A stretch of 13,738 nt of DNA from DATJSJ01 sp035504175 (GCA_035504175.1 DATJSJ010000022.1:1-13738); one strand, 5' to 3'. Shown: positions 5,943 to 13,718, counted from the first letter of the stretch. A program made the numbers and translations. Notes: a model not told the origin generated them from the sequence alone.

Positions 5943-7069
5943 TGGCGGACGCGGCGGCCGAGGCGCTCGACGCCGCCGGCCAGGCCGCAGCGGCCGCGCC
6001 GCGCGACACCACCTCCGCGACCGATCGGTCCGCGGCACCGCCGATCGTGCGGCTGCGCGGCGTGCGCAAGAGCTTCGCCGGCATGGCGGCCGTTGCCGGC
6101 ATCGACCTCGACATCGGGCGCGGCGAGTTCTTCACCCTGCTCGGCCCGTCCGGCTCCGGCAAAACCACGACGCTGCGGCTGATCGCCGGCTTCGAGCGGC
6201 CCGATTCCGGCCGCATCGAGCTCGACGGGGAGGACGTCGCCCGCCTGCCGCCCTATGCCCGCGACGTCAACACGGTGTTCCAGGATTACGCGCTGTTCCC
6301 GCACATGACGGTCGCGGAGAACGTCGCCTACGGATTGCGCGCCCGTCGCGTGCCGGCGCCGGAGGCGCGCGAGCGGGCGGCGGCCGCGCTTACCATGGTG
6401 CGCCTCGACGGGTTCGGCGAGCGGCGGCCAGGCATGCTCTCCGGTGGGCAACGACAGCGCGTGGCGCTGGCGCGCGCGCTGGTCAACCGCCCGCGCGTGC
6501 TGCTGCTGGACGAGCCGCTCGGCGCGCTGGACCTCAAGCTCCGGCATCATATGCAGACCGAGTTGAAGCGCCTGCAGCGCGAGACGCACATCACCTTCCT
6601 CTACGTCACGCACGACCAGGAGGAGGCGCTGACCATGAGCGACCGCGTCGCGGTGTTCAACCGCGGCCGCATCGAGCAGGTCGGCACGCCCTTCGCGCTG
6701 TACGAGCAGCCCGCTACCGAGTTTGTCGCCGGCTTCGTCGGCATCTCCAACCTGCTGCGCGAGGCCGGCCGCGCGCTTGTTCTGCGACCGGAGAAGATCC
6801 GGCTGCTGCCGCCCGGTGCGGCGCTGACGCCGTCCGAGCGCGGGGTGGACGCGGTGGTGCGCGACGCCGCCTATCTCGGCATGTTCACCCGCTATGCGCT
6901 GGCGCTTCGCGACGGCACGACGCTGATCGCGGTCGAGCAGAACGGTGCGACGACCGGCGCCATCCGCCTGCCGCCCGGCACCGACGTGCAGGCCGTGTGG
7001 CGCCAGGACGCACCGACTGCCGTCACGATCACACATGAGGGGAGCAAGAACGATGAGACGGAAAGCTGA
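5942..7069 (+). CDS. ydcT: Polyamine-type ABC transporter ATPase (YdcT/PotA-like)
   Basis: 375 residues from ATG 5942, which overlaps the dehydrogenase TGA by one base. It powers uptake through the two permeases encoded downstream, at the inner face of the membrane. Walker A GPSGSGKT is at 68-75, the Q-loop Q114 in NTVFQDYALFPH, signature LSGGQ at 166-170, Walker B VLLLDE ending at 190-191, D-loop GALD and H-loop H224 in VTHDQEEAL. A C-terminal TOBE-like regulatory region (LRPEKIRLLP onward) follows. E. coli YdcT has 337 residues; most of the difference is a 33-residue alanine-rich N-terminal extension before the first core strand. There is no clear Shine-Dalgarno, which is consistent with translational coupling. 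The last 17 bases overlap the binding-protein gene. Confidence 0.9.
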   Translation: MADAAAEALDAAGQAAAAAPRDTTSATDRSAAPPIVRLRGVRKSFAGMAAVAGIDLDIGRGEFFTLLGPSGSGKTTTLRLIAGFERPDSGRIELDGEDVARLPPYARDVNTVFQDYALFPHMTVAENVAYGLRARRVPAPEARERAAAALTMVRLDGFGERRPGMLSGGQRQRVALARALVNRPRVLLLDEPLGALDLKLRHHMQTELKRLQRETHITFLYVTHDQEEALTMSDRVAVFNRGRIEQVGTPFALYEQPATEFVAGFVGISNLLREAGRALVLRPEKIRLLPPGAALTPSERGVDAVVRDAAYLGMFTRYALALRDGTTLIAVEQNGATTGAIRLPPGTDVQAVWRQDAPTAVTITHEGSKNDETES

Positions 7070-8201
7070 GCGCTGGGCGACGCTGGCCGCGGCCCTGCTG
7101 CTGCCCGCTTTGCAGGGCCAGGCGATCGCCGCCTCGCCCGGGATGCTGCAACAGATCGGGCCGGGCGAGGGCACGCTCAACATCGTCGCGTGGGAGGGCT
7201 ACGCCCAGGATGACTGGGTCAAGCCCTTCGAGCAGCAGACCGGCTGTCACGTGAACCGCAAATATGCCGGATCGTCGGACGAGATGGTGGCGCTGATGCG
7301 CTCCGGCGGCGGCAACCAGTACGATCTCGTCTCCGCCTCCGGCGACGCGACGCTGCGGCTGATCTACGGCCACAACGTGCAGCCGATCAACCTGGCGCTG
7401 ATCCCCGCCTGGCAGCACTTCATCCCGCAGCTCAAATCGGCGAATTTCAACACCGTCCGCGGCGTGCATTACGGCGTCTCCTACGAATGGGGGCCGAACG
7501 TGCTGCTGTGGAACACGCAGAAGCTGCAGCCCGCACCCGATTCCTGGTCGGTGATCTACGACAAGGCGCATGCCGGGCAGATCACCGTGCCGGACAACCC
7601 GATCCAGATCGCCGACGCCGCGCTCTACCTGGCGTCGAAGCAGCCCGATCTCGGCATCACCGATCCGTACGAGCTGACCGAGAAGCAGATGGACGCAGTG
7701 GTGGCGTTGCTGAAGCAGCAGCGCAGCCTGATCAAGAAATACTGGGCGCTGGCCTCGGACGAGATCGATCTGTTCAAGAACGGCGACGTGGTGGTCGGTG
7801 CCGCCTGGCCGTATCAGACCAACACGCTGAAGGCGGCGCATGTGCCGGTCGCCGACACGTTGCCGAAGGAGGGCGTGACCGGCTGGGCCGATACCTGGAT
7901 GCTCTCGGCCAAGGCGCCGCACCCGAACTGCGCCTATCGCTGGATCAACTGGGTGACGACGCCGAAGGTGCAGGCGCAGCAGGCGCTGTATTTCGGCGAG
8001 ACGCCCGCCAACACGCTCGCCTGCAAGGAGATGGACGCGCTGCAGGCCGGCTCCTGCAGCCAGTACCACGCCGACGCGCCGGCCTCGTATTTCGACCAGA
8101 TCCGCTTCTGGAAGACGCCGCGCACCGAGTGCGGCAATGGTAAAGACGACTGCCTCGACTACTCCGTCTGGCAGCGCAAGTGGCAGGAGATCAAGGGCTG
8201 A
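7053..8201 (+). CDS. ydcS: Periplasmic polyamine-binding protein of the ABC transporter (YdcS-like)
   Basis: 382 residues (E. coli YdcS has 381). It captures the substrate in the periplasm for the YdcU/V-type permeases. The start is ATG 7053, with AGGGGAG nine bases upstream inside the ATPase gene. A Sec signal peptide is clear: basic MRRKAER, a hydrophobic alanine/leucine core, and likely cleavage near AIAA at about residue 27. Family-typical segments are LNIVAWEGY, DWVKPFEQQTGC, SSDEMVALM, YDLVSASGDATLRL, VQPINLALIP, YEWGPNVLLWNT, SAWPYQ-like AAWPYQTNTLKA and KEGVTGWADTWML. Several cysteines near the C-terminus (CAYRW, ACKEM, GSCSQ, ECGNGKDDC) could form disulfides. It belongs to the PotD/PotF family. 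Putrescine is the favoured ligand from context, but the exact polyamine is unproven. Confidence 0.9.
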   Translation: MRRKAERWATLAAALLLPALQGQAIAASPGMLQQIGPGEGTLNIVAWEGYAQDDWVKPFEQQTGCHVNRKYAGSSDEMVALMRSGGGNQYDLVSASGDATLRLIYGHNVQPINLALIPAWQHFIPQLKSANFNTVRGVHYGVSYEWGPNVLLWNTQKLQPAPDSWSVIYDKAHAGQITVPDNPIQIADAALYLASKQPDLGITDPYELTEKQMDAVVALLKQQRSLIKKYWALASDEIDLFKNGDVVVGAAWPYQTNTLKAAHVPVADTLPKEGVTGWADTWMLSAKAPHPNCAYRWINWVTTPKVQAQQALYFGETPANTLACKEMDALQAGSCSQYHADAPASYFDQIRFWKTPRTECGNGKDDCLDYSVWQRKWQEIKG

Positions 8202-9088
8202 GCGCAACCCTCGCTCGCAGGTCAGTCCTGGGCGCTGCCTTCTGGCGGCGCCCCGGTGCGGCCGTCGCCGCGCTCCTCGCCATGCCGGCGACCTGGTTCT
8301 GCGCCTGCTACCTCGCAGCCCTGGCGGCGCTGTTCGTCTCCGCCTTCCGTCGCGTCGACACCATGACCGGCGAGATCCTGCCGGTCTGGACACTGGCGAA
8401 TTTCCGTATCCTGGCGACCGACCCGGTGTACCGCACCGTCGCACTCCGCACGATCGGCATCGCCGCCGCCGTCACGATCACCGACGCGATCCTCGCCTGG
8501 CCTTTTGCCTATGCCATGGCACGGGCGGTCGGTCCCCGGCTGCGCGCCGTGCTGATGGCACTGGTGATGCTGCCGCTCTGGTCGAGCTATCTCGCCCGCG
8601 TCTACGCCTGGCGGCTGATCCTCGCCCATGACGGCGCGTTGAACTGGGCGCTGCACGCGATCGGCCTGCCGCGCGCCTCGATCGGCTACTCGAACTGGGC
8701 GATGTGGATCGTGTTCTCCTATCTCTGGCTGCCGTTCATGATCCTGCCGGTGTTCGCCGCGCTGGAGCGCATCCCGGACAGCGTGCTGGAAGCCTCCGGC
8801 GATCTCGGCGCCCGCGGCGCGACCACGCTGCGGCGCGTGCTCCTGCCGATGGCGCTGCCGGGCATCGTCGCCGGCTCGATCTTCACCTTTTCGCTGACGC
8901 TGGGCGACTACGTGACACCGATGCTGGTCGGGGGCCCCGGCTCGGATTTCATCGGCAACGTCGTCTATGCCAGCGTCGGCGTCTCCAACAACATCCCCTT
9001 CGCCGCCGCCTACGCCGTGCTGCCGCTGCTGGTCATGGCAGGCTACCTCCTGATCGCGCGCCGGCTCGGCGCGTTCGAGGCGCTGTGA
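8180..9088 (+). CDS. ydcU: ABC transporter permease 1 (YdcU/PotB-like)
   Basis: 302 residues if it begins at GTG 8180, overlapping the binding-protein gene by 22 bases. Inner-membrane subunit with about six hydrophobic segments. The first is at about 28-55, and the cytoplasmic coupling loop carries the EAA motif EASGDLGARGATTLRRVLLP at about 195-214. The segments FSYLWLPFMILPVFAALERIP and SIFTFSLTLGDYVTPMLVGG, and the C-terminal RRLGAFEAL, are typical of YdcU. The start is uncertain: no Shine-Dalgarno precedes the GTG. A CTG at 8198, six codons later, has GGAG nine bases upstream. Either start leaves the membrane core complete. The pattern of EAA loop and partner gene indicates a heterodimer with the next permease. 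Confidence 0.88.
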   Translation: MAGDQGLSATLARRSVLGAAFWRRPGAAVAALLAMPATWFCACYLAALAALFVSAFRRVDTMTGEILPVWTLANFRILATDPVYRTVALRTIGIAAAVTITDAILAWPFAYAMARAVGPRLRAVLMALVMLPLWSSYLARVYAWRLILAHDGALNWALHAIGLPRASIGYSNWAMWIVFSYLWLPFMILPVFAALERIPDSVLEASGDLGARGATTLRRVLLPMALPGIVAGSIFTFSLTLGDYVTPMLVGGPGSDFIGNVVYASVGVSNNIPFAAAYAVLPLLVMAGYLLIARRLGAFEAL

Positions 9089-9876
9089 CCGCCGCCGGCC
9101 GGATCGCGCTCGGCGCCGCCTGCGCCGCGATCCTCGCCTTCCTGTTCATCCCGGTCGCGATCATCCTGACCTACGCCTTCGCCGCCTCCAACATCCAGTC
9201 CTGGCCGATCGCCGCCTTCTCGCTGAAATGGTTTCCCGAGACCTGGGCGAACGGCGAGGTCCGCGCCGCCCTCGGCCTGTCGCTCGAGGTCGCAGCGACC
9301 GCCACCGCCATCGCGGTCGTGCTCGGCACGCTGGCAGCGATGGCGGTGCACCGCATGCGCTTCTTCGGGCGGGAGGTGGTCTCCTTCGCGCTGGTGCTGC
9401 CGATCGCGCTGCCCGGCGTGCTGACCGGCATGGCACTCAACTCCTACTTCGTGTTCTGGGGCATCGACCTGTCCTTCTGGACCATCATCATCGGCCACGC
9501 GACCTTCTGCCTCGTGATCGTCTACAACAACGTGATCGCGCGCCTGCGCCGCCTGCCCGGCTCGCTGGTGGAAGCCTCGCTCGATCTCGGCGCCGGGCCG
9601 TGGCGCAGCTTCCGGCGCATCACCCTGCCGATGATCGCAAGTGCGGTCGGCGCCGGCGCGCTGCTCGCCTTCGCGCTGTCCTTCGACGAAGTCATCGTCA
9701 CGACCTTCACCGCCGGCGCCCAGACGACGCTGCCACTCTGGATCTTCGGCGCGATCCGCCTCGGCCAGCGCATGCCGGAGGTCAATGTCGTCGTGTTCGC
9801 CGTGATCGCGATCACGATCATCCCCGTGCTGCTGGCGCAGCGACTGATGGGCGCCGCCGGCCGGCTGCACAAATAG
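9085..9876 (+). CDS. ydcV: ABC transporter permease 2 (YdcV/PotC-like)
   Basis: 263 residues (E. coli YdcV has 264). The start is GTG 9085 within the stop of the first permease (GTGA overlap of four bases), a classic coupled junction. Inner-membrane partner of the preceding permease, with about six hydrophobic segments. The first is at about 8-30 (ILAFLFIPVAIILTYAF). The EAA coupling motif is EASLDLGAGPWRSFRRITLP at about 169-188, and FALSFDEVIVTTFTAGAQTTLPLWIF is the conserved PotC-type segment. It ends in the TAG at 9874-9876, six bases before the LysR gene. Confidence 0.9.
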   Translation: MTAAGRIALGAACAAILAFLFIPVAIILTYAFAASNIQSWPIAAFSLKWFPETWANGEVRAALGLSLEVAATATAIAVVLGTLAAMAVHRMRFFGREVVSFALVLPIALPGVLTGMALNSYFVFWGIDLSFWTIIIGHATFCLVIVYNNVIARLRRLPGSLVEASLDLGAGPWRSFRRITLPMIASAVGAGALLAFALSFDEVIVTTFTAGAQTTLPLWIFGAIRLGQRMPEVNVVVFAVIAITIIPVLLAQRLMGAAGRLHK

Positions 9877-9882
9877 CCTTCC

Positions 9883-10797
9883 TTGGCCTTCTCGCTGCGC
9901 CAGCTTCGCTATTTCGCGGCCATCGCCGAGCACCGCTCGATCTCGGCCGCGGCCTCCGCGCTCGCCATCTCGCAATCCACCGTCACCGACGCGCTGCGCG
10001 ACCTCGAACTCGAGCTCGGCTTCGACCTCGCCGAACGGCGGGCGCGCGGCGTCGAATTGACCCTCAAGGGCCACCAGTTCCTACGCCACGCGCACCGCAT
10101 CCTCGCCGACGTCGCCGATGCGCGCCGCGCCCTGCACGAAGAGCAGCCACGGCTCGAGGGCCGGCTCGCGCTGGGCGTCACGAGGCTGGTCGCCGGCTAT
10201 GCACTCGCCGAGTTGCTGGCGCGCTACCGCCGTGCTTTCCCCGGCGTCGCCGTCGAGGTGCTGGAGGAGACCGGCGACTATCTCGAACACTTGCTGGTCG
10301 GTGGCGAGCTCGACGTGACCGCGATGGTGCTGCAATCGGGTTCGGCGCCATCGGCGCTGCATGTGCGGACGATGGAGGTGTCGGCGCAGCGCGCCTGGCT
10401 GCCACTCGGCCATCCCGCCGCCGAACGCGAGCCGCTCAGCCTCCGCGACCTGGCGGCCGAGCCGCATGTGCTGCTGGTGATCGACGAAGCCGCCGCCTCA
10501 TTGCAGACCATCTGGCATCGGCTCGGTCTGCACCCGCCGATCGCGTTCCGCACCGGCTCCGTGGAGGCCGTGCGCAGTCTCGTCGCAACCGGCCAGGGGG
10601 TCGCGGTGCTGCCGGACCTCGTCTACCGGCCCTGGTCGCTCGAGGGCGACCGGATCGAGGCGCGCAGCATCATGGAGGACCTGCCGGCGATCGAGATCGC
10701 CGTCGCCTGGCGCCGTGGCTCGACGCTGAGCCCGGCTGCCCGAGGTTTCGTCGATCTCGCCTCCACCTGGCGGGTCCGCGCCCGCCGATCAGCCTGA
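9883..10797 (+). CDS. LysR-family transcriptional regulator
   Basis: 304 residues, the usual LysR length. The N-terminal winged helix-turn-helix spans about 5-62 (LRQLRYFAAIAE, ISAAASALAISQSTVTDALRDLE, LELGFDLAERR, LTLKGHQFL). The effector-binding domain runs from about 92 to 295 (GRLALGVTRLVAGYALAELL; SVEAVRSLVATGQGVAVLPDL). It starts with TTG at 9883, six bases after the permease stop, with no clear Shine-Dalgarno. It is thus the last gene of the transporter operon and probably made at low level by readthrough. The likely role is to control this operon and perhaps the following permease in response to a polyamine or GABA-pathway compound; this is inference from position. Being co-directional and at the operon end is less usual than the divergent LysR layout. 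Confidence 0.9.
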   Translation: MAFSLRQLRYFAAIAEHRSISAAASALAISQSTVTDALRDLELELGFDLAERRARGVELTLKGHQFLRHAHRILADVADARRALHEEQPRLEGRLALGVTRLVAGYALAELLARYRRAFPGVAVEVLEETGDYLEHLLVGGELDVTAMVLQSGSAPSALHVRTMEVSAQRAWLPLGHPAAEREPLSLRDLAAEPHVLLVIDEAAASLQTIWHRLGLHPPIAFRTGSVEAVRSLVATGQGVAVLPDLVYRPWSLEGDRIEARSIMEDLPAIEIAVAWRRGSTLSPAARGFVDLASTWRVRARRSA

Positions 10798-10835
10798 TGC
10801 AGCCGGGACAAAGTCTCGGCGACGGAAGGTTCCGC

Positions 10836-10865
10836 TTGTCGCGGCGACGAACGACGCTCTACGAT
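10836..10865 (+). promoter_or_regulatory. Sigma70-like promoter for the APC permease
   Basis: TTGTCG at 10836-10841, an 18-base spacer and TACGAT at 10860-10865; four of six bases match consensus in each box. It lies 46 bases before the chosen GTG start, in the 114-base gap after the LysR gene. Confidence 0.4.
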
Positions 10866-10911
10866 TCCGCAACGCAGCATGCGCCGCTGGCGCCAAGCAC
10901 AGGAGAAGATC

Positions 10912-12459
10912 GTGTCGGACAGACCCGATTCGTCGGAACGTGCCATCCTTGAAGAGGATATCCGGGTCCTGCACCGCATGGGCTACGCGCAGGAACTCGC
11001 CCGCCGCATGCACGGGTTTTCCAATTTCGCAATCTCCTTCTCGATCATCTGCATCCTCGCCGGCGGCATCACCTCCTTTCAGGTCGGGTTTTCCACCACC
11101 GGCGGCTTTGGCATCGGCGTCGGCTGGCTGGTCGGCGGCCTGTTCGCCATCGTCGTCGCCTGCTCCATGGCGCAGATCGCCTCGGCCTACCCGACCGCGG
11201 GCGGGCTCTATCACTGGTCATCGATCCTGGGCGGCCGCGGCTGGGGCTGGGCCACCGCCTGGGTCAACCTGCTTGGCCTGATCTTCGTCGTCGCCTCGGT
11301 CAATGTCGGCGTCTACACGCTGTTCACCCAGCTCATCCTGGGCAGCATCCTGCATATCGACACCTCGCACTGGGGACCGATGCAGCAGGCGATCGCCGTC
11401 GTGCTGATCACCTGCAGCCAGGCACTGTTCAACCATTTCGGCATCCGCGTCACCACGCGGCTCACGGATTTCTCGGGCTACCTGATCTTCGCTGTCGCGA
11501 TCCTCCTGACGCTCACCATGCTGTTCAGCGCCCACAGCCTCGACCTCGCCCGGCTGTTCACCGCCGTGAACAACACCGGCAAGGCCGGTGGCGACGTCGT
11601 GCCGCAGACGCACAGCATCGTGCTCGCCTTCATGCTCGGCCTGCTGCTGCCGCTCTACACCATCACCGGCTTCGACGCCTCGGCGCACACGTCGGAGGAA
11701 ACCGTCGACGCCCGCCGCTCCGTGCCCCGCGGCATGATCAATGCCGTCGTCTGGTCACTCGTGTTCGGCTACGTGATGTCGTGCAGCTTCGTGCTCGCTA
11801 TGCCCGATCCGGCGAAGGCGGCAGCCGACGGGCCGAACGTGTTCTTCAACCTGCTCGCCGGCCTGCCGGTACCGGACTTCCTGAAAGATCTGCTCTATGT
11901 CGGCATCGTGCTCGCCAACTATCTCTGCGCGCTGGCCGGCGTCACCTCGACCTCGCGCATGGTCTTCGCCTTCTCCCGCGACGGCGGCATCTGGGGCTCG
12001 CGGCTGTGGCGCCATGTCAGCCCGCGCTACCGCACGCCGGTGCCGGCAATCTGGCTGACCGCGGCACTCTCCATCGCAGCCACGCTCTACTCGCCGGCCT
12101 TCGCGGCGCTCGCCGCCGGCTGCGCCGTGTTCCTCTACGTTTCCTACGTGATGCCGGTCGCGGCCGGGCTGTTCGCCGAGGGCACGCGCTGGACCGAGTT
12201 CGGCCCGTTCCGGCTCGGCGCGCTCTCGCGCCCCTTCGCCGTCATCAGCGTCGTCGGCGTCGTCATCCTGGGCTGGATCGGCGTGCAGCCGCCCAACGAC
12301 ATCCTCGACAACTACGCGATCGGGCTGGTTGTGCTGCTCGTGCTCGGCTGGTTCCTGATCGAGCGCCGCCGCTTTGCCGGACCGCCGATCGGTGACGTCG
12401 CGATCCGCATGCGCAGCGCCGAGATCATGGCCGAGGAACAGGCAGTCGGCGAAGCCTGA
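10912..12459 (+). CDS. APC-superfamily amino acid permease (GABA/amino acid-choline transporter type)
   Basis: 515 residues from GTG 10912, chosen because AGGAG sits six bases upstream; an ATG at 10879 would add 11 arginine-rich residues without a good ribosome site. Inner-membrane transporter with about 12 hydrophobic segments. Features include the N-terminal MGYAQELARRMHGFSNFAIS motif seen in the fungal UGA4/bacterial amino acid-choline transporter branch. CSMAQIASAYPTAGGLYHW and GFDASAHTSEET follow in the middle, then SRMVFAFSRDGGIWGS. Those motifs fit uptake of an amino acid, GABA, choline or a polyamine by proton symport. Next to a GABA-forming operon, GABA or a related amino acid is the best guess, but substrate specificity cannot be read from sequence. 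Its own likely promoter separates it from the LysR-ended operon. Confidence 0.85.
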   Translation: MSDRPDSSERAILEEDIRVLHRMGYAQELARRMHGFSNFAISFSIICILAGGITSFQVGFSTTGGFGIGVGWLVGGLFAIVVACSMAQIASAYPTAGGLYHWSSILGGRGWGWATAWVNLLGLIFVVASVNVGVYTLFTQLILGSILHIDTSHWGPMQQAIAVVLITCSQALFNHFGIRVTTRLTDFSGYLIFAVAILLTLTMLFSAHSLDLARLFTAVNNTGKAGGDVVPQTHSIVLAFMLGLLLPLYTITGFDASAHTSEETVDARRSVPRGMINAVVWSLVFGYVMSCSFVLAMPDPAKAAADGPNVFFNLLAGLPVPDFLKDLLYVGIVLANYLCALAGVTSTSRMVFAFSRDGGIWGSRLWRHVSPRYRTPVPAIWLTAALSIAATLYSPAFAALAAGCAVFLYVSYVMPVAAGLFAEGTRWTEFGPFRLGALSRPFAVISVVGVVILGWIGVQPPNDILDNYAIGLVVLLVLGWFLIERRRFAGPPIGDVAIRMRSAEIMAEEQAVGEA

Positions 12460-12468
12460 TCCCTGCAC

Positions 12469-12503
12469 CGCGGGCGCGCGGGCTTCACCCCCGCACGCCC
12501 GCG
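12469..12503. terminator. GC-rich hairpin between converging genes
   Basis: A 14-position stem (12469-12482 with 12490-12503) has a single C-A mismatch and a seven-base loop. It starts 10 bases past the permease stop and lies eight bases from the stop of the small minus-strand gene, so it can serve both transcripts. It has no T-tract on either side, so its terminator role is inferred from position. Confidence 0.5.
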
Positions 12504-12510
12504 CCCCGGT

Positions 12511-12717
12511 TCAGATCTGCCAGTTCGGCAGCGGCCGCGGCGCCGCCGGGCGCAGCGTCGACTGCAGCTTGCTCATCAGTACCAGAACCTCGGAATGCGT
12601 CATCCGGCGGAACGCCAGGGGCCAGGCATCGGACACGCCCGCCTCCGGCCACATCGCCATCACCACCCCATCATCGGCCGTCGTCACCGTCACCCTGTGT
12701 GCCTGCGACTCGGTCAT
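12511..12717 (-). CDS. Small hypothetical protein
   Basis: 68 residues beginning MTESQAHRVTV, from ATG 12717, with GGAG nine bases upstream. An in-frame ATG at 12783 would give 90 residues but has no ribosome site. The protein is soluble-looking, with no signal peptide or membrane segment. It reads like a compact alpha/beta fold (VTVTTADDGVVMAMWPE, then a helix-prone MTHSEVLVLMSKLQSTL) and a proline-rich tail ending NWQI. I do not recognise the family. It lies downstream of kdsA on the same strand, 87 bases away, and could be cotranscribed with it or use its own promoter. Coding is supported by the composition and converging-gene layout, but not proven. Confidence 0.55.
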   Translation of the reverse strand: MTESQAHRVTVTTADDGVVMAMWPEAGVSDAWPLAFRRMTHSEVLVLMSKLQSTLRPAAPRPLPNWQI

Positions 12718-12767
12718 TGGCTTGTTCTCCGCTCCCGTGGCGTCCATGCTCTGGACGGCGTGCCCCG

Positions 12768-12797
12768 ATCTCAGCCGATCCATTCCATAGCTGTCAA
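12768..12797 (-). promoter_or_regulatory. Possible promoter for the small hypothetical gene
   Basis: Perfect -35 TTGACA at 12797-12792 on the minus strand, an 18-base spacer and a weak -10 TGAGAT at 12773-12768. If used, transcription would begin downstream of the ATG at 12783, favouring the start at 12717. Confidence 0.35.
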
Positions 12798-12804
12798 GTA
12801 GGTT

Positions 12805-13644
12805 TTAAGCGCCCGCCACCCGCGCTGCCGCCAGGCGCTTCGCCACCGCGTCCAGCGCCTTCAGCTCCGCCAGCAGCGCCGGCATCTGCCGCAGCGGGAT
12901 CATGTTCGGCCCGTCGCTCGGCGCCCGGTCCGGGTCCGGATGCGTCTCGATGAACAGCGCCGCGACCCCCACCGCCAGCGCCGCCCGCGCCAGGACCGGC
13001 GCGAATTCCCGCTCGCCGCCCGACGCACGCCCCTGCCCGCCCGGCTGCTGCACCGAATGCGTCGCGTCGAACACCACCGGATAGCCGGCGCGCGCCATGA
13101 TCGGCAGCGCCCGGAAATCGTTCACCAGCGTGTTGTAGCCGAAGCTCACGCCCCGCTCGGTCAGCAGAATGCGCTCGTTCCCGGTGCCGGCGATCTTCGC
13201 CGCGACATGCGCCATGTCCCAGGGTGCGAGGAACTGCCCCTTCTTGACGTTCACCGCCCTCCCGGTGGCACCGGCCGCCAGCAACAGATCGGTCTGGCGG
13301 CACAGGAAGGCGGGAATCTGCAGCACGTCCACCGCCTCCGCCGCCGGCGCGCACTGCTCCGCCCCGTGCACGTCCGTCAGCACCGGCACGCCGAACCGTT
13401 CGCGCACCGCAGCCAGGATCGCGAGCCCGCGCGCCATGCCGACACCACGCGCGCCGGCGGCACTGGTGCGGTTAGCCTTGTCGTAGCTGCTCTTGAAGAT
13501 CAACGGAACGCCGAGATCGCGCGTCATCGCGGCCAGTGCGTCCGCCACTTCCAGCGCGTGCAACTCGGACTCGATCTGGCAGGGGCCGGCGATCAGGGCG
13601 AATGGACGGTCGTTGGCAACAACGACGTCACCGATTGTGACCAT
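12805..13644 (-). CDS. kdsA: 3-deoxy-D-manno-octulosonate 8-phosphate synthase (metal-dependent type)
   Basis: 279 residues, normal for KdsA (about 280). It condenses phosphoenolpyruvate with arabinose 5-phosphate to Kdo-8-phosphate, the cytoplasmic committed step to the LPS inner-core sugar Kdo. Visible signatures are AGPCQIES (C22), FKSSYDKANRTS (K51, K56), VLTDVHG, LQIPAFLCRQTDLL, VNVKKGQFLAP, VFDATHSVQQPGG (H196), FIETHPDP (E233) and SDGPNMIPL (D244). C22, H196, E233 and D244 form the divalent-metal set of class II enzymes; E. coli KdsA has asparagine at the cysteine position. The start is ATG 13644 with GGGAG six bases upstream. Neighbours do not belong to LPS synthesis as far as visible; upstream genes lie outside the window. 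Confidence 0.96.
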   Translation of the reverse strand: MVTIGDVVVANDRPFALIAGPCQIESELHALEVADALAAMTRDLGVPLIFKSSYDKANRTSAAGARGVGMARGLAILAAVRERFGVPVLTDVHGAEQCAPAAEAVDVLQIPAFLCRQTDLLLAAGATGRAVNVKKGQFLAPWDMAHVAAKIAGTGNERILLTERGVSFGYNTLVNDFRALPIMARAGYPVVFDATHSVQQPGGQGRASGGEREFAPVLARAALAVGVAALFIETHPDPDRAPSDGPNMIPLRQMPALLAELKALDAVAKRLAAARVAGA

Positions 13645-13663
13645 GGGGCGCTCCCAACAGAAA

Positions 13664-13718
13664 GAAAGGCCAGGGCTCTGCCCTGGACCCGGCAGGGGAC
13701 AGTCGTCCCCTGCACCCC
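13664..13718 (-). repeat. Paired-hairpin intergenic repeat, copy 2
   Basis: Hairpins at 13670-13686 (CCAGGGC/GCCCTGG) and 13693-13712 (CAGGGGAC/GTCCCCTG, four-base loop). The first 28 bases match 2213-2240 with one mismatch, in a loop. The second hairpin differs in sequence but keeps its pairing. It lies 19 bases upstream of the kdsA ATG, in the same orientation as copy 1 relative to its gene. Beyond it, 13719-13738 shows no recognisable gene. Confidence 0.75.

Noticed and set aside
4443..6038. 531-codon minus-strand frame opposite the dehydrogenase
   Set aside because: Low-complexity composition with no family motif, against a dehydrogenase with complete catalytic residues.
7029..8444. 471-codon minus-strand frame opposite the binding protein gene
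   Set aside because: Arginine-rich, with no recognisable domain; the plus strand encodes a full YdcS-type protein with signal peptide.
9228..10952. 574-codon plus-strand frame across the second permease and the LysR gene
   Set aside because: Arginine/alanine-rich nonsense composition; the overlapping frames carry clear permease and LysR motifs.
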